Assembly: GCF_034274695.1 (NCBI RefSeq)
Contig: NZ_CP128362.1
Coordinates: 3,040,501 to 3,104,500 of the forward strand
Origin: Chitinophaga sp. LS1
GTDB taxonomy: Bacteria > Bacteroidota > Bacteroidia > Chitinophagales > Chitinophagaceae
Direction: 5' to 3'
DNA: 64,000 nt
Position 1 is the stretch's first letter. Each line of letters begins with the position of its first letter. The notes below the pieces were generated by a model. It ran no database searches. It was not told the origin of the DNA and was given only the letters and a program-made list of their open reading frames with translations. The position numbers were made by a program, and so were the translations under genes. This document shows, piece after piece, positions 25,576 to 37,618 of the stretch.

Positions 25576-28500
25576 ATGTCTCTAAAAAAAGCCCAAACAA
25601 GTGAAAGAATAAACTTTGGAAAGATCAAACAAGTAACTGAGACACCGGATCTGTTGGCTATCCAAATTCAATCTTTCAAGGATTTCTTCCAGTTAGAAAC
25701 CACACCAGACAAGCGTAACAATGAAGGCCTTTTTAAAGTATTCAAGGAGAACTTCCCGATCACAGATACCCGCAATATCTTCAATCTGGAGTTTCTGGAC
25801 TACTTTGTAGACCCTCCGCGTTATACCATAGAGGAATGTATTGAGCGTGGGCTTACCTATTCTGTACCGCTGAAGGCCAAACTGCGCCTGAGCTGTAACG
25901 ATGAGGAGCACGTAGACTTCCAGACGATTGTGCAGGACGTGTTCCTTGGGAACATACCCTACATGACTCCGAGAGGTACTTTCGTGATCAACGGAGCCGA
26001 ACGTGTAGTTGTATCTCAGCTGCATCGTTCTCCTGGTGTATTCTTCGGTCAATCTATCCACCCGAACGGTACCAAGATCTACTCTGCAAGGGTGATTCCG
26101 TTCAAGGGCGCGTGGATGGAGTTTGCAACTGACATCAACAATGTGATGTATGCATACATCGACCGTAAGAAGAAATTCCCCGTAACTACGCTGTTACGTG
26201 CTATCGGGTACGAAACAGATAAAGACATCCTGCAACTGTTCGGGATGGCTGATGAAGTAAAAGCAGACAAGAAGAGCCTTGACAAATACGCTGGCAAGAA
26301 ACTGGGTGCCCGTGTACTGAGAAGCTGGGTGGAAGATTTCGTAGATGAAGATACCGGTGAGGTAGTGAGCATCGAACGTAACGAAATCGTGCTGGAACGT
26401 GATAGCATCCTCGACGAAGCGAACATTGAGACGATCGTTGATATGGGTGTGAAGAGCGTATTTGTGCAGAAAGAAGAGGTGAGCGGCGACTTCTCCATCA
26501 TCTACAATACTTTAAATAAAGATACATCTAACTCCGAGCTGGAAGCCGTTCAGCACATCTACCGTCAATTGCGCGGTGCTGATGCGCCGGATGATGAAAC
26601 AGCAAGGGGTATCATTGATAAATTATTCTTCTCTGACAAGCGTTATGACCTCGGTGATGTAGGCCGTTATAAGATCAACAGGAAACTGGGTCTGCCTACT
26701 CCACTGGACATGAAGGTGCTGACCAAAGAAGATATTATCGCGATCATCAAGTACCTGGTACAGCTCACTAACAGTAAGGCGGAAATCGATGATATCGATC
26801 ACCTGTCTAACCGTCGTGTTCGTACAGTAGGTGAGCAGTTATATGCTCAATTCGGTGTTGGTCTGGCTCGTATGGCCCGTACCATCCGCGAAAGAATGAA
26901 CGTTCGTGATAATGAAGTATTCACTCCGGTAGACCTGATCAACGCGAGGACACTGTCTTCCGTAATCAACTCCTTCTTCGGTACCAGCCAGTTGAGCCAG
27001 TTCCTGGATCAAACCAACCCGCTGTCTGAGATCACGCACAAGCGTCGTATCTCCGCACTGGGCCCCGGTGGTCTGAGTCGTGAAAGAGCAGGTTTCGAGG
27101 TACGTGACGTACACTATAGCCACTACGGCCGTCTTTGTACTATCGAAACACCGGAAGGTCCGAACATCGGTCTGATCTCTACCCTTTGCGTACACGCTAA
27201 GGTGAATGATATGGGCTTTATCGAAACTCCATACCGTAAGGTACAGGATGGTAAAGTTGATATGGATAAAGTGAAATTCCTGAGTGCTGAAGAAGAGGAT
27301 AGTGTGAAGATCGCTCAGGCAAATGCTCCATTGGATGAAGCAGGTAACTTTATCAATGAAAAGGTGAAATCCCGTGAAACCGGTGACTTCCCTATTCTGG
27401 ACAGAGGAGAAGTAGAATATATGGACGTGGCTCCGAACCAGATCGTGGGTCTGAGCGCTTCCCTGATTCCGTTCCTCGAGCATGATGATGCCAACCGTGC
27501 GTTGATGGGATCAAACATGCAACGTCAGGCAGTACCGCTGATCAATCCACAGGTGCCTATCGTAGGTACTGGTCTGGAAGGAAAAGCAGCCCGCGATTCC
27601 CGTCTGCAGATCACTGCTGAAGGTCGTGGTGTGATTGAATTCGTTGATGCCAATGAAATCCATGTTCGTTACGAGCGTGACGAAATGCAGAAACTGGTAT
27701 CTTTCGAAGATGATCTGAAGATCTACCACCTGACTAAATTCGTTAAAACCAACCAGAGCACCTGTATCAACCTGCGTCCTGCCGTTAAGAAAGGACAGCA
27801 GCTGGAATTCGGTGACTTCCTGACTGAGGGTTATGCAACCCGCGGCGGTGAACTGGCCCTGGGTCGTAACATGAAAGTGGCGTTCATGCCATGGAAAGGT
27901 TACAACTTTGAGGATGCGATCGTAATCTCTGAGCGTGTAGGCCGTGAAGACCTCTTCACTTCTATACACATCGATGAATATGAGCTGGAAGTACGTGACA
28001 CCAAGCTGGGTGAAGAAGAACTGACACCAGATATTCCAAACGTAAGTGAGGAAGCAACCAAAGATCTGGATCAGAACGGTATCATCCGTGTAGGTGCACA
28101 CATCAAGGAAGGCGACATCCTGATCGGTAAGATCACTCCTCGTGGTGAATCTGATCCTTCTCCTGAAGAAAAATTGCTTCGTGCGATCTTCGGTGACAAG
28201 GCTTCCGATGCGAAAGATGCTTCCCTGAAGGCACCTCCAAGCACAGAAGGTGTGGTGATCGACAAGAAATTGTTTAGCCGCGCTAAGAAAGATAAGAACT
28301 CCAAGACCCGTGAAAAAGCGGCCCTGGAGAAATTAGAAAAAGTACACCAGAAGAACGAAGAAGACCTGCTGGAAGTGCTGATGAGTAAGCTGTTGACACT
28401 GCTGAAGGATAAAACCTCTCAGGGTATTACCAACACTTATGGTGAAGTACTGATCTCTAAAGGCTCTAAGTTCTCTTCCAAGAATCTGGCGAACATCGAC

Positions 28501-29385
28501 TTCCAGAACGTGAACCCACTGGGCTGGACAACAGATGAAGTAACCAACGATCAGATCAACACACTGCTGCACAACTATAACATCAAGTACAATGAAGAAC
28601 TGGGACGTTACAAACGTGAGAAGTTCAACATCAGCATTGGTGATGAGTTGCCAGCCGGCGTACTGAAACTGGCTAAGGTTTACCTGGCTAGCAAACGTAA
28701 GCTGAAAGTGGGTGATAAGATGGCGGGTCGTCACGGTAACAAGGGTATCGTTGCCAAGATTGTACGTGATGAAGACATGCCATTCCTGGAAGACGGTACA
28801 CCAGTAGATATCGTACTGAACCCACTCGGGGTACCTTCCCGTATGAACCTTGGACAGATTTACGAAACTGTACTGGGTTGGGCAGGTCTGAAACTGGGTC
28901 TCAGGTTCGCTACGCCAATCTTTGATGGTGCTACTACAGAAGAAATCGCAGATTATATCGATACTGCAGGTCTGCCAAGCTTTGGCCATACTTACCTGTA
29001 TGATGGCGAAACCGGTGAGCGTTTCCACCAGAAAGCTACCGTGGGTGTTATCTACATGCTTAAGCTGAGCCACATGGTGGATGACAAGATGCACGCCCGT
29101 TCTATCGGACCATACTCTCTCATTACTCAGCAACCGTTGGGTGGTAAGGCGCAGTTCGGTGGTCAGCGTTTTGGTGAAATGGAGGTGTGGGCACTTGAAG
29201 CATACGGTGCATCCAACATTCTGCAGGAGCTGTTAACCATTAAATCAGATGACATTGTAGGCCGTGCCAAAGCTTATGAGTCAATCGTGAAAGGCGATAA
29301 CATCCCGAAAGCAGGCGTACCTGAATCATTCAACGTATTGATTCATGAGTTACGTGGTCTGGGTCTGGATCTGAAATTTGAATAG
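25576..29385 (+). CDS. rpoB: RNA polymerase beta subunit
   Basis: 1269 residues, usual for the phylum. The rifampicin-binding region ([20 protein letters not shown], then [11 protein letters not shown], about 466-500) has the sensitive-type residues throughout. The C-terminal half carries the conserved GRHGNKG and [20 protein letters not shown] blocks. It forms the polymerase active-site cleft with beta-prime. Follows rplL after 250 bp. Confidence 0.99.
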   Translation: MSLKKAQTSERINFGKIKQVTETPDLLAIQIQSFKDFFQLETTPDKRNNEGLFKVFKENFPITDTRNIFNLEFLDYFVDPPRYTIEECIERGLTYSVPLKAKLRLSCNDEEHVDFQTIVQDVFLGNIPYMTPRGTFVINGAERVVVSQLHRSPGVFFGQSIHPNGTKIYSARVIPFKGAWMEFATDINNVMYAYIDRKKKFPVTTLLRAIGYETDKDILQLFGMADEVKADKKSLDKYAGKKLGARVLRSWVEDFVDEDTGEVVSIERNEIVLERDSILDEANIETIVDMGVKSVFVQKEEVSGDFSIIYNTLNKDTSNSELEAVQHIYRQLRGADAPDDETARGIIDKLFFSDKRYDLGDVGRYKINRKLGLPTPLDMKVLTKEDIIAIIKYLVQLTNSKAEIDDIDHLSNRRVRTVGEQLYAQFGVGLARMARTIRERMNVRDNEVFTPVDLINARTLSSVINSFFGTSQLSQFLDQTNPLSEITHKRRISALGPGGLSRERAGFEVRDVHYSHYGRLCTIETPEGPNIGLISTLCVHAKVNDMGFIETPYRKVQDGKVDMDKVKFLSAEEEDSVKIAQANAPLDEAGNFINEKVKSRETGDFPILDRGEVEYMDVAPNQIVGLSASLIPFLEHDDANRALMGSNMQRQAVPLINPQVPIVGTGLEGKAARDSRLQITAEGRGVIEFVDANEIHVRYERDEMQKLVSFEDDLKIYHLTKFVKTNQSTCINLRPAVKKGQQLEFGDFLTEGYATRGGELALGRNMKVAFMPWKGYNFEDAIVISERVGREDLFTSIHIDEYELEVRDTKLGEEELTPDIPNVSEEATKDLDQNGIIRVGAHIKEGDILIGKITPRGESDPSPEEKLLRAIFGDKASDAKDASLKAPPSTEGVVIDKKLFSRAKKDKNSKTREKAALEKLEKVHQKNEEDLLEVLMSKLLTLLKDKTSQGITNTYGEVLISKGSKFSSKNLANIDFQNVNPLGWTTDEVTNDQINTLLHNYNIKYNEELGRYKREKFNISIGDELPAGVLKLAKVYLASKRKLKVGDKMAGRHGNKGIVAKIVRDEDMPFLEDGTPVDIVLNPLGVPSRMNLGQIYETVLGWAGLKLGLRFATPIFDGATTEEIADYIDTAGLPSFGHTYLYDGETGERFHQKATVGVIYMLKLSHMVDDKMHARSIGPYSLITQQPLGGKAQFGGQRFGEMEVWALEAYGASNILQELLTIKSDDIVGRAKAYESIVKGDNIPKAGVPESFNVLIHELRGLGLDLKFE

Positions 29386-29406
29386 TAGTTTAAGCTATAA
29401 ATAGCT

Positions 29407-29465
29407 ACAAGCTGCAGGAAGCAGTCCCGAAAAAAGGGGCGGGCGGCCTGTGGCTTGCAGCTTGT
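29407..29465 (+). repeat. Hairpin repeat between rpoB and rpoC
   Basis: ACAAGCTGCAG (29407-29417) pairs with TTGCAGCTTGT (29455-29465), with further partial pairing inside. The CAAGCTGCAAGC style suggests a dispersed intergenic repeat inserted in this 128-bp gap. Confidence 0.55.
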
Positions 29466-29513
29466 AAAGCCGGAACTCTTTTTCCCATGTGAATTTTCTT
29501 TAAACAACATACA

Positions 29514-32500
29514 ATGGCCATCAAGAAAGAAAATCGTCCTAAATCAAACTTTAATAGCATTACCATTAGTCTGGCGTCTCCGGATAGCATCCTGGAGCGT
29601 TCTTATGGCGAAGTGCTGAAGCCGGAAACCATCAACTACCGTACTTATAAGCCGGAGCGTGATGGTTTGTTCTGCGAAAGGATATTCGGCCCTGTAAAGG
29701 ACTATGAGTGCTATTGCGGCAAATACAAACGTATCCGTTATAAGGGTATCGTGTGCGACCGCTGTGGTGTGGAAGTGACTGAAAAGAAAGTACGTCGCGA
29801 AAGAATGGGCCACATCCGTCTGGTTGTACCTGTTGTTCATATCTGGTATTTCAAATCCCTTCCAAATAAGATCGGTTACCTGCTGGGTATGAGCTCCAAG
29901 AAACTGGAGACCATCGTGTATTATGAAAGATACGTGATTATCCAGGCTGGTGCTAAACAGGAGAAAGGCCTGAATTATGGCGACCTGTTAACTGAAGAAG
30001 AATATCTCGACATCCTGGATACCCTGCCAAAGGATAACCAGCTGCTGAGTGATGATGATCCTAACAAGTTCATCGCTAAGATGGGTGCGGAAGCAGTAGA
30101 AATGATGCTGGCCAGAATTGATCTGGATAGCCTTTCTTACCAGCTGCGTAACCAGGCTGCTACTGAAACCAGCCAGCAACGTAAAGCGGAAGCCCTGAAA
30201 CGCCTGAGCGTAGTAGAAGCATTCCGTGAAGCAAATGGTCGTGTTGAAAACCGTCCTGAATGGATGGTGATGCAATATATCCCTGTTGTTCCACCAGAAC
30301 TGCGTCCGTTAGTTCCATTGGATGGTGGTCGTTTCGCGTCTTCTGACCTGAACGATCTGTACCGCAGGGTAATTATCCGTAACAATCGTCTGAAACGCCT
30401 GATCGAAATCAAGGCACCAGAGGTGATCCTGCGTAACGAAAAACGTATGCTGCAGGAAGCGGTTGACTCCCTCTTCGATAACAGCCGTAAATCAAATGCG
30501 GTGAAAGCGGAAGGTGGTCGTGCACTGAAATCACTCTCTGATGTACTGAAAGGTAAACAAGGTCGTTTCCGTCAGAACCTGCTCGGTAAACGTGTTGACT
30601 ATTCCGGTCGTTCCGTAATCGTGGTTGGCCCTGAACTGAAACTGCACGAATGTGGTCTGCCAAAAGATATGGCGGCAGAGCTGTTCAAACCATTCATCAT
30701 CCGTAAGCTGATCGAAAGAGGTATCGTTAAAACGGTAAAATCTGCGAAGAAGCTGGTAGACAGGAAGGAAGCAGTAGTTTGGGATATCCTTGAAAATGTA
30801 CTGAAAGGACACCCGGTAATGCTGAACCGTGCTCCTACGCTGCACCGTCTCTCCATTCAGGCATTCCAGCCTAAACTGGTAGAAGGTAAAGCGATCCAGT
30901 TGCACCCGCTCGTGTGTTCTGCGTTCAACGCGGATTTCGATGGTGACCAGATGGCGGTACACGTACCGTTGAGCAATGCTGCGATCCTGGAAGCACAACT
31001 GTTGATGCTGTCTTCACACAACATCCTCAACCCACAGAATGGTACGCCAATCACCCTGCCTTCACAGGACATGGTTCTTGGTCTGTACTATATCAGTAAA
31101 GGAAAGAAATCTACCCCTACTGAAAAAGTAGAAGGTGAAGGAATGGCTTTCTATTCTGCTGAAGAGGTGATCATCGCTTACAACGAACAGAAAGTGAACC
31201 TGCACGCAAATATCCGCGTAAAGGCAAACATTCGTAACGAGAAGGGTGAGTTGGTGAACAAGCTGATCGAAACGACAGTAGGTCGTGTGATCTTTAACCA
31301 GCACGTTCCAAAAGAAGCTGGGTATGTAAATGCACTGCTGACTAAGAAATCACTGCGTGAGATCATCGGTGACATCATTAAATTTACTGACATCCCGAAA
31401 ACTGCGAAGTTCCTGGATGATATCAAGCAATTAGGTTTCCGTACGGCGTTCCGTGGTGGTTTGTCCTTCAACATCAATGACCTGATCATCCCTGAGGTGA
31501 AACAGGTAATGATCGACAGCGCATCTAACGAAGTGGACGAAGTATGGGATAACTATAATATGGGTCTGATCACGAATAACGAACGTTATAACCAGATTAT
31601 CGATATCTGGTCCCGTGCAGATACCAAAGTAACTGAAACGCTGATCCGTGAGCTGGCGAATGACAAACAGGGCTTCAACTCTGTATACATGATGCTCGAC
31701 TCCGGTGCGCGTGGTTCCAAACAGCAGATCAAGCAGCTGGCAGGTTTGAGAGGATTGATGGCCAAGCCACGTAAAAGTGGTTCTACTGGTTCAGAGATCA
31801 TCGAAAACCCGATCCTGTCCAACTTTAAGGATGGTCTGAACGTATTGGAATACTTCATCTCTACGCACGGTGCGCGTAAAGGTCTTGCGGATACGGCGTT
31901 GAAAACAGCGGATGCTGGTTATCTGACCCGTCGTCTCGTAGACGTTGCACAGGACGTAGTTATCAACGAAGAAGATTGTGGTACCCTGCGTGGTATTGCT
32001 ACTTCAGCGCTGAAAGACAATGAAGAAATCGTAGAACCATTATACGATCGTATCCTGGGTCGTACATCCCTGCAGGACGTATTTGATCCTCATACTGAAG
32101 AGGTGATCGTTGAAGCAGGTGGTATAATCGATGAGGATATCGCTCACCGTATCGAAAACAGTGCGATTGATACTGTTGAGATCCGTTCTGTACTGACTTG
32201 CGAAAGCCGCAGAGGTGTGTGTGTGAAGTGTTATGGTAAGAACTTGGCAACCGGTTATACGACTCAGCGTGGTGATGCCGTAGGTATCATTGCAGCACAG
32301 TCCATCGGTGAGCCTGGTACTCAGCTGACACTGCGTACCTTCCACGTGGGTGGTGTGGCTGGTTCTACATCAGTAGATACTGGTCTGGCTGCTAAATTCG
32401 AAGGAACCGTACAGTTTGATGGTCTGCGTACCACTACATACGAAAACAACGATGGTGATAAAGTACAGGTGGTAATTGGCCGTACAGGTGAATTACGTAT

Positions 32501-33809
32501 CGTAGACGTGAAGAACGATCGTCTGCTGATCACCAACAACATTCCTTACGGTTCTACACTGCTGGTGAAAGATGGCCAGAAGGTAGCGAAAGGTGATATA
32601 ATCTGTACATGGGATCCATACAACGCCGTTATCGTATCTGAAATCGCTGGTAACATCCGTTTCGATAGCATCATTGAAGGTATCACCTTCCGTGAAGAAG
32701 CTGACGAGCAGACAGGTCACCGTGAGAAAGTGGTTATCGAAACCAAGGATAAGAATAAGATCCCATCCCTGTTCGTAGATGGTAACAAGGAAGTGAAATC
32801 TTATAACTTACCAGTAGGTTCACATATCGTAATCGAAGAAGGGGAAGCTGTAAGAGCGGGTCAGGTAATCGTGAAGATCCCACGTATCCTCGGTAAACTG
32901 AGAGATATCACGGGTGGTCTGCCACGTGTAACTGAACTGTTTGAAGCACGTAACCCAAGCAACCCTGCTATCGTATCTGAGATCGATGGTGTGGTAGCCT
33001 TCGGTAACATCAAACGTGGTAACCGTGAGATCATCATTGAAAGCCGTGAAGGTCAGATCAAGAAATACCTGGTGCCATTGACACGTCATATCCTGGTACA
33101 GGATGGTGACTTCGTGAAAGCAGGTACTGCGCTGTCTGATGGTTCTATCACGCCTGCAGATATCCTCTCTATCAAGGGTCCATTTGCCGTACAGGAATAC
33201 CTGGTAAATGAGATTCAGGAGGTTTACCGCTTACAGGGTGTGAAGATCAACGATAAGCACATTGAGGTGATCGTACGCCAGATGATGCGTAAGGTGAACA
33301 TCGAAGATCCGGGCGATACCCGTTTCCTCGAAGGAGATACCACTGATAAGTTTGAATTCTTTGAAGAAAACGACCATATATTCGATAAGAAGGTAGTAAC
33401 AGAAGCTGGTGAATCAACTTTGTTGAGAGCTGGTCAGATTGTTACCCTGCGTCAGGTAAGAGAAGAAAACTCTCTGCTGCGCCGTTCGGACAGGAAACTG
33501 GTTGAGTTCCGCGATGCGAAACCAGCTACTTCCAGCCCGCTGCTGCAAGGTATTACCAAGGCGTCTCTGGGTACACATAGCTGGATCTCTGCTGCGTCCT
33601 TCCAGGAAACCACGAAGGTATTGTCTTCTGCTGCCATCAACGGTAAGATAGATGACATGCTGGGTCTGAAGGAGAATGTGATCACAGGTCACCTGATCCC
33701 TGCAGGTACAGGTTTACGCGAGTTCGAAAACATGATCGTAGGTTCCAAAGAAGAATACGATATCCTGGCATCTTCCAAAGAAGTGTTCCAGTTCGACGAA
33801 GAAGAATAA
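29514..33809 (+). CDS. rpoC: RNA polymerase beta-prime subunit
   Basis: 1431 residues. N-terminal zinc ribbon with C66, C68, C81, C84; catalytic [12 protein letters not shown] with Mg-binding D474, D476, D478; second zinc site near CGTLRG and [13 protein letters not shown]. Trigger loop region [16 protein letters not shown] is intact. The protein completes the polymerase core with rpoB. TACAATGGC start, as in tuf and rplL. Confidence 0.99.
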   Translation: MAIKKENRPKSNFNSITISLASPDSILERSYGEVLKPETINYRTYKPERDGLFCERIFGPVKDYECYCGKYKRIRYKGIVCDRCGVEVTEKKVRRERMGHIRLVVPVVHIWYFKSLPNKIGYLLGMSSKKLETIVYYERYVIIQAGAKQEKGLNYGDLLTEEEYLDILDTLPKDNQLLSDDDPNKFIAKMGAEAVEMMLARIDLDSLSYQLRNQAATETSQQRKAEALKRLSVVEAFREANGRVENRPEWMVMQYIPVVPPELRPLVPLDGGRFASSDLNDLYRRVIIRNNRLKRLIEIKAPEVILRNEKRMLQEAVDSLFDNSRKSNAVKAEGGRALKSLSDVLKGKQGRFRQNLLGKRVDYSGRSVIVVGPELKLHECGLPKDMAAELFKPFIIRKLIERGIVKTVKSAKKLVDRKEAVVWDILENVLKGHPVMLNRAPTLHRLSIQAFQPKLVEGKAIQLHPLVCSAFNADFDGDQMAVHVPLSNAAILEAQLLMLSSHNILNPQNGTPITLPSQDMVLGLYYISKGKKSTPTEKVEGEGMAFYSAEEVIIAYNEQKVNLHANIRVKANIRNEKGELVNKLIETTVGRVIFNQHVPKEAGYVNALLTKKSLREIIGDIIKFTDIPKTAKFLDDIKQLGFRTAFRGGLSFNINDLIIPEVKQVMIDSASNEVDEVWDNYNMGLITNNERYNQIIDIWSRADTKVTETLIRELANDKQGFNSVYMMLDSGARGSKQQIKQLAGLRGLMAKPRKSGSTGSEIIENPILSNFKDGLNVLEYFISTHGARKGLADTALKTADAGYLTRRLVDVAQDVVINEEDCGTLRGIATSALKDNEEIVEPLYDRILGRTSLQDVFDPHTEEVIVEAGGIIDEDIAHRIENSAIDTVEIRSVLTCESRRGVCVKCYGKNLATGYTTQRGDAVGIIAAQSIGEPGTQLTLRTFHVGGVAGSTSVDTGLAAKFEGTVQFDGLRTTTYENNDGDKVQVVIGRTGELRIVDVKNDRLLITNNIPYGSTLLVKDGQKVAKGDIICTWDPYNAVIVSEIAGNIRFDSIIEGITFREEADEQTGHREKVVIETKDKNKIPSLFVDGNKEVKSYNLPVGSHIVIEEGEAVRAGQVIVKIPRILGKLRDITGGLPRVTELFEARNPSNPAIVSEIDGVVAFGNIKRGNREIIIESREGQIKKYLVPLTRHILVQDGDFVKAGTALSDGSITPADILSIKGPFAVQEYLVNEIQEVYRLQGVKINDKHIEVIVRQMMRKVNIEDPGDTRFLEGDTTDKFEFFEENDHIFDKKVVTEAGESTLLRAGQIVTLRQVREENSLLRRSDRKLVEFRDAKPATSSPLLQGITKASLGTHSWISAASFQETTKVLSSAAINGKIDDMLGLKENVITGHLIPAGTGLREFENMIVGSKEEYDILASSKEVFQFDEEE

Positions 33810-33827
33810 GCGAAATGCTCAAACTAT

Positions 33828-33867
33828 AAAAAAATGTCCCGTGCGTAGTGCCGGGACATTTTTTTTA
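33828..33867 (+). terminator. Terminator after rpoC
   Basis: ATGTCCCG/CGGGACAT stem, extended by A/T pairs, with a long T run. Ends the rplKAJL-rpoBC operon. Confidence 0.9.
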
Positions 33868-33895
33868 CGTGTAACTTTCGGGCAATTTCTATAAA

Positions 33896-33903
33896 TAGGT
33901 TTG
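33896..33903 (+). promoter_or_regulatory. -7 promoter element deciding the next start
   Basis: TAGGTTTG matches the consensus exactly and covers the alternative TTG start at 33901. Three bases later comes GTG 33907, which is therefore the likely start of a leaderless message. Confidence 0.6.
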
Positions 33904-33906
33904 ATT

Positions 33907-34587
33907 GTGAAAAAATTCATTGTATTACTGGTCATCATAGCAGGGATCTATGCTTGCAACAAGGATAGTGATAGCTCTATACCTGACACTACATCTTATT
34001 TGAATGTATTTGTGGCCAACCCGGATGCCAGCTATGATATTGTATTGGATACTACCTCCATGGGCACTGGCTTGTCTCTGGGAGAATATACCGGTTATAA
34101 ATCATTTACTGCAAAGCGTTATACTTTGTGCATTTTTGCCACCGGCGACAGGGAAGATACATTGATACAGGGGCAGATCAGTTTGCGTAATAACCATTAT
34201 TACACTATATACTTCGAGAAGAACCACAATAATATATTGCAGTTCCTAGCCACAGAAGATAAAATGGGTGCAACAAGCAGCAAGACAGTAGGTTACCTGC
34301 GTGTAGTAAACCTGAGTGATAGTTATGACACCACTGGAACTACGGCAACAGTCATGGATTTTGGTATCGATGGTACGGAGTTTTTTTCCAACATTGGTTA
34401 CCTGGGATACTCTGTTTTCAAGGAGATCACACCGGGTGCCCATTCACGTGATATAAGGGATGCTGATTCAACAAGCCTGAATACAGCTGATTTCAACATT
34501 GAGGCTGGGAAGAGTTATAGCTGGATTGTATATGGAAATGCTTTGGTGGCTGACAGTTTTAAGGTAGTGACTTTTCAGCATAATTAA
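33907..34587 (+). CDS. DUF4397-like lipoprotein
   Basis: 226 residues from GTG 33907. A signal peptide with lipobox IYAC (Cys near 17) is followed by an Asp/Ser linker and a beta-rich body: YLNVFVANPDASYDIVLD, YTGYKSFTAKRYTLCIF and LRNNHYYTIYFEKN resemble one DUF4397 repeat, then a second half (YLRVVNLSDSYD) begins like another. Cell-surface or periplasmic lipoprotein of unknown function. The family call is tentative. Confidence 0.65.
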   Translation: MKKFIVLLVIIAGIYACNKDSDSSIPDTTSYLNVFVANPDASYDIVLDTTSMGTGLSLGEYTGYKSFTAKRYTLCIFATGDREDTLIQGQISLRNNHYYTIYFEKNHNNILQFLATEDKMGATSSKTVGYLRVVNLSDSYDTTGTTATVMDFGIDGTEFFSNIGYLGYSVFKEITPGAHSRDIRDADSTSLNTADFNIEAGKSYSWIVYGNALVADSFKVVTFQHN

Positions 34588-34702
34588 AATGTGAAAGAGT
34601 TGTTAAGAAACTGTGGGCATTAGTATTATAACGTAAAAACCTTATTTTAGCCGTTTAATTTTTAAAATGTATTTAAGGAGATTAAAAAATCCACCTAACA
34701 AC

Positions 34703-35314
34703 ATGCGCACTAAACAAATTGTGAAAAGCGGATTATTGGCAGCATTCGCAGCCGCGACATTTATGGCTTGTCAACAACCTGTCAAGAAGGATACCGAATC
34801 ATCAGCACCTGCCGCAGGTACAAGCGCTTCGACCGCTTCGAACGGTCTCGTTATTGCTTACGTGGATATTGATACTGTAGAAGCTTATTATAACTACTTC
34901 AAGCAAAAGAAAACTGAGCTGGAAACCAAACAGCAGGCTATCGAAAACGAACTGCAGGCAAATGTACGTGCATTGCAGAACGAAGCAGCTGATTTCCAAC
35001 GTAAAGCTACCGGTATGACCCAGTCAGAAGGTGAAGCTGCTCAGCGTACCCTGTATCAGAAACAGCAACAACTGGAAGGCAAAGCACAGAATATGCGTGC
35101 GCAGTATGCTGAACAGGAAAGCAAATTCAACGAAGAACTGCAGAAGAGACTGAACGACTTCCTGGAGAATTTCAACAGCGACAAGCGTTATGCATATATT
35201 TTGTCTTACCGTACAGGGGCGAGCAACATCCTGTTCAAAGACAAAAAGTATGACATTACTCCGGAAGTTATCAAAGGCCTGAATGAGGCAGATGCAGCTA
35301 AGGAGAAAAAATAA
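34703..35314 (+). CDS. OmpH/Skp-family periplasmic protein, lipoprotein form
   Basis: 203 residues from MRTKQIV. Lipobox FMAC (Cys near 23), a low-complexity linker to about 47, then VIAYVDIDTVEAYYNYFKQ and long charged helices rich in Gln, Glu and Lys (coiled coil, about 65-150), and a final YAYILSYRTGASNILFKD. Skp proteins chaperone unfolded outer-membrane proteins in the periplasm. A lipid anchor is unusual for Skp but common for Bacteroidota members. The upstream ATG at 34667 gives no signal peptide and is rejected. Confidence 0.85.
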   Translation: MRTKQIVKSGLLAAFAAATFMACQQPVKKDTESSAPAAGTSASTASNGLVIAYVDIDTVEAYYNYFKQKKTELETKQQAIENELQANVRALQNEAADFQRKATGMTQSEGEAAQRTLYQKQQQLEGKAQNMRAQYAEQESKFNEELQKRLNDFLENFNSDKRYAYILSYRTGASNILFKDKKYDITPEVIKGLNEADAAKEKK

Positions 35315-35357
35315 ATAGTTGCTATAGCAAAAACATATAAAAAAGTTTTTAACTTGG

Positions 35358-35409
35358 AATCCCGTTTCGTGGAGCTTTAGATGAACTGAAGCATTTACGG
35401 AACGGGATT
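35358..35409 (+). terminator. Hairpin after the OmpH-like gene
   Basis: AATCCCGTTTCGT (35358-35370) pairs with ACGGAACGGGATT (35397-35409) with one wobble, followed by TTTT. Confidence 0.6.
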
Positions 35410-35491
35410 TTGGGTAGTTACAGGCCAGTTGTTTTTTGAGTAATTCCACCGTATTTCTGGATGTAGTGCTACAATCAACTAAAATCTAATT

Positions 35492-36925
35492 ATGAGTAAC
35501 CAGGACACAAATAACCATCAGACGGCTTTCCGTCCCAGTCTTAGTTTGCTGGATGCAACTATGATAGTAGCCGGATCGATGATCGGGTCAGGTGTATTTC
35601 TCGTATCAGCGGAGATTACCAGGTCCATTGGAAGTGCCGGATGGCTTACCCTGATGTGGGTATTAGGAGGTATTGTGACTATTATAGCAGCCGTTAGTTA
35701 CGGCGAACTATCTGGTATGTATCCACGTGCCGGCGGCCAGTATGTGTACCTCAGAGAGGCTTATAATCCCTTTATTGCATTTTTATTTGGCTGGACACAG
35801 TTCGGTGTTATACAGGCCGGTACTATAGCGGCAGTAGCCGTAGCATTTGCAAAGTATTCAGCGTTTATCATTCCATTCTTCAGTGAGGATAACATCCTGC
35901 TGGATCTGAAGCTCTTTACCGTCTCTGCGGCCCAGGTACTGGCTATTATCTCAATAGTAGTACTAACCTGGATTAATACCAGGGGGATCAGGAATGGCAA
36001 GATTATTCAGACAGTATTTACATTGGCAAAACTGATATCTCTGTTTGGGCTGATCGTATTCGGGTTTTTGCTGGGGGCAAAAGCGGAAGTCTGGTCGGCT
36101 AACTGGGCGCATGCCTGGGATGCGATGAGCGTGACAAAAGCAGCCGACGGCACAATCGTTACCACAGCGTTGTCTGGCCTGGCACTGTTTGGTGCAGTGG
36201 CAATTTCGATGAAAGGATCACTGTTCAGCAGTGACGCCTGGAACAATATTACTTTCATTGCGGCAGAGATCAAGAATCCACAGCGGAATATAGGCAGGGC
36301 ATTGTTTCTGGGTACATTCCTGGTAACAATTGTATATGTGAGTACGAACCTGATGTATATAGCTGTGTTACCTTTACAGGAAATTGCATTTGTACCAAAG
36401 GACCGCGTCGCGGTTGCAGCAGCTACGCATATCTTTGGAAACGGAGGTGCGATAGTGATTGCTATCATGATCATGGTTTCGACCTTCGGTTGTAATAATG
36501 GATTAACCCTGGCCGGCGCCCGTATCTACTACACCATGGCGCAGGACAAATTGTTCTTCAAAAAGGCAGGAGAACTGAACAAGTTTAATGTTCCCGCCAA
36601 CGGATTATGGATTCAATGCCTGTGGGCTTCTTTGTTATGTTTGACTGGGAAATACGGAGATTTGTTGACCATGGTAATATTCGGGGTATTGATATTTTAT
36701 GTGATCACTATCCTGGGTATTTTTATCCTTCGCCGTAAGCAACCGGATATGCCACGACCTTATAAAGCATTTGGTTATCCTGTATTACCTTTGTTGTATA
36801 TAATAGTTGCGGCATCATTAGCGTTGTTATTACTGAAATTTGAGTTCAACTATGCTATATCAGGATTGGGTATTATCCTGTTAGGTATTCCGGTGTACTA
36901 TGTGGCAATGGCGCGGTCTAAATAG
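35492..36925 (+). CDS. APC-family amino acid permease
   Basis: 477 residues, 12 predicted spans. MIVAGSMIGSGVFLVSAEI is the substrate-binding unwound first helix of the APC fold (GSG motif), followed by GGQYVYLREAYNPF typical of LAT/YfnA-like transporters. It imports or exchanges amino acids at the inner membrane; substrate not readable. Stands alone between a terminator and a long spacer. Confidence 0.9.
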   Translation: MSNQDTNNHQTAFRPSLSLLDATMIVAGSMIGSGVFLVSAEITRSIGSAGWLTLMWVLGGIVTIIAAVSYGELSGMYPRAGGQYVYLREAYNPFIAFLFGWTQFGVIQAGTIAAVAVAFAKYSAFIIPFFSEDNILLDLKLFTVSAAQVLAIISIVVLTWINTRGIRNGKIIQTVFTLAKLISLFGLIVFGFLLGAKAEVWSANWAHAWDAMSVTKAADGTIVTTALSGLALFGAVAISMKGSLFSSDAWNNITFIAAEIKNPQRNIGRALFLGTFLVTIVYVSTNLMYIAVLPLQEIAFVPKDRVAVAAATHIFGNGGAIVIAIMIMVSTFGCNNGLTLAGARIYYTMAQDKLFFKKAGELNKFNVPANGLWIQCLWASLLCLTGKYGDLLTMVIFGVLIFYVITILGIFILRRKQPDMPRPYKAFGYPVLPLLYIIVAASLALLLLKFEFNYAISGLGIILLGIPVYYVAMARSK

Positions 36926-37369
36926 CTAAAGAAGACAAGAAAAAGCTAATGTGACACAAAAGTTGTATGTAAAATGGTTGGAAATTTATGTGACTGTTGT
37001 GGAAATTTCAGTGAATTGATGTAATTTGCATAGAGACTTCCGAAAGGACCCGACGAATTGGTTTGTGTGTAACCCTTGACGAACACGTATGAATAGAAAA
37101 CCCTTTGTCAATACTGTGTGTACCTGGTGGGGTATTTTATCATAGTCATCACAACTACAAACGCGAGCCCGCGGCAATATAGATTGATAAGGATGGAATG
37201 AGTGCCAGCGACTTTAAGATTGTGTGTAAACAAGTATTGTTGCATTGGATAATGATGTATAGAACCTTGTCATTGTTGCCCAGCTGGGTGTAGCGAAATT
37301 TCCGGAAGACTAAATTTAAATTCAAAAAAACATTTTCTGATTTTTTAAATCATTCAAGATATTTTTCTC
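36926..37369. other. Gene-free spacer after the permease gene
   Basis: About 440 bp without a credible reading frame. GGAAATTT occurs twice near 36979 and 37001. A TAATTTGC resembles a -7 box near 37021. No known RNA family could be assigned by eye. Confidence 0.4.
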
Positions 37370-37508
37370 ATTAGGTGGGGGCTTTTAGATATGTTAAGAT
37401 CTGGAGCCCCATGGTAAACCATTAAAAGCCTACACGATTTGCATTCTCGAACATTCACATGACAATCTTAACAACAAGCGTAAGGTATCTACCCTACGCT
37501 TTTTTTTT
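37370..37508 (+). ncRNA. Possible small RNA upstream of fecR
   Basis: A near -7 box TATTTTTC (37360-37367) is followed by a hairpin GGGGCT...AGCCCC (37378-37410) containing AGAT/ATCT, a second ATGGT-AA-ACCAT (37411-37422), a spacer, and a strong terminator (37476-37508). No open reading frame fits inside. The arrangement is that of a 130-140-nt small RNA; alternatively the terminator ends a long leader or a transcript from the permease side. Confidence 0.35.
37476..37508 (+). terminator. Rho-independent terminator upstream of fecR
   Basis: AAGCGTA (37476-37482) pairs with TACGCTT (37495-37501), with GG/CC inside, followed by a run of eight to nine T. Confidence 0.8.
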
Positions 37509-37618
37509 GCTCCTATGTTAAGCAATTATTAACTCCATTTTTTGATTAGTACTCCCTCTTTTCTGCAACGTACTCTCTATGCTGACCACAAAACAGTATT
37601 CGTTTATCCGCCATAAAA

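Noticed and set aside
27000..27080. Rifampicin-resistance substitutions in rpoB
   Set aside because: The Ser, Gln, Asp, His and Arg positions of the binding pocket all show the sensitive-type residues.
36926..37260. Possible 6S RNA or other known RNA in the spacer after the permease gene
   Set aside because: No closing stem, terminator or conserved motif of a known family could be recognised by eye.
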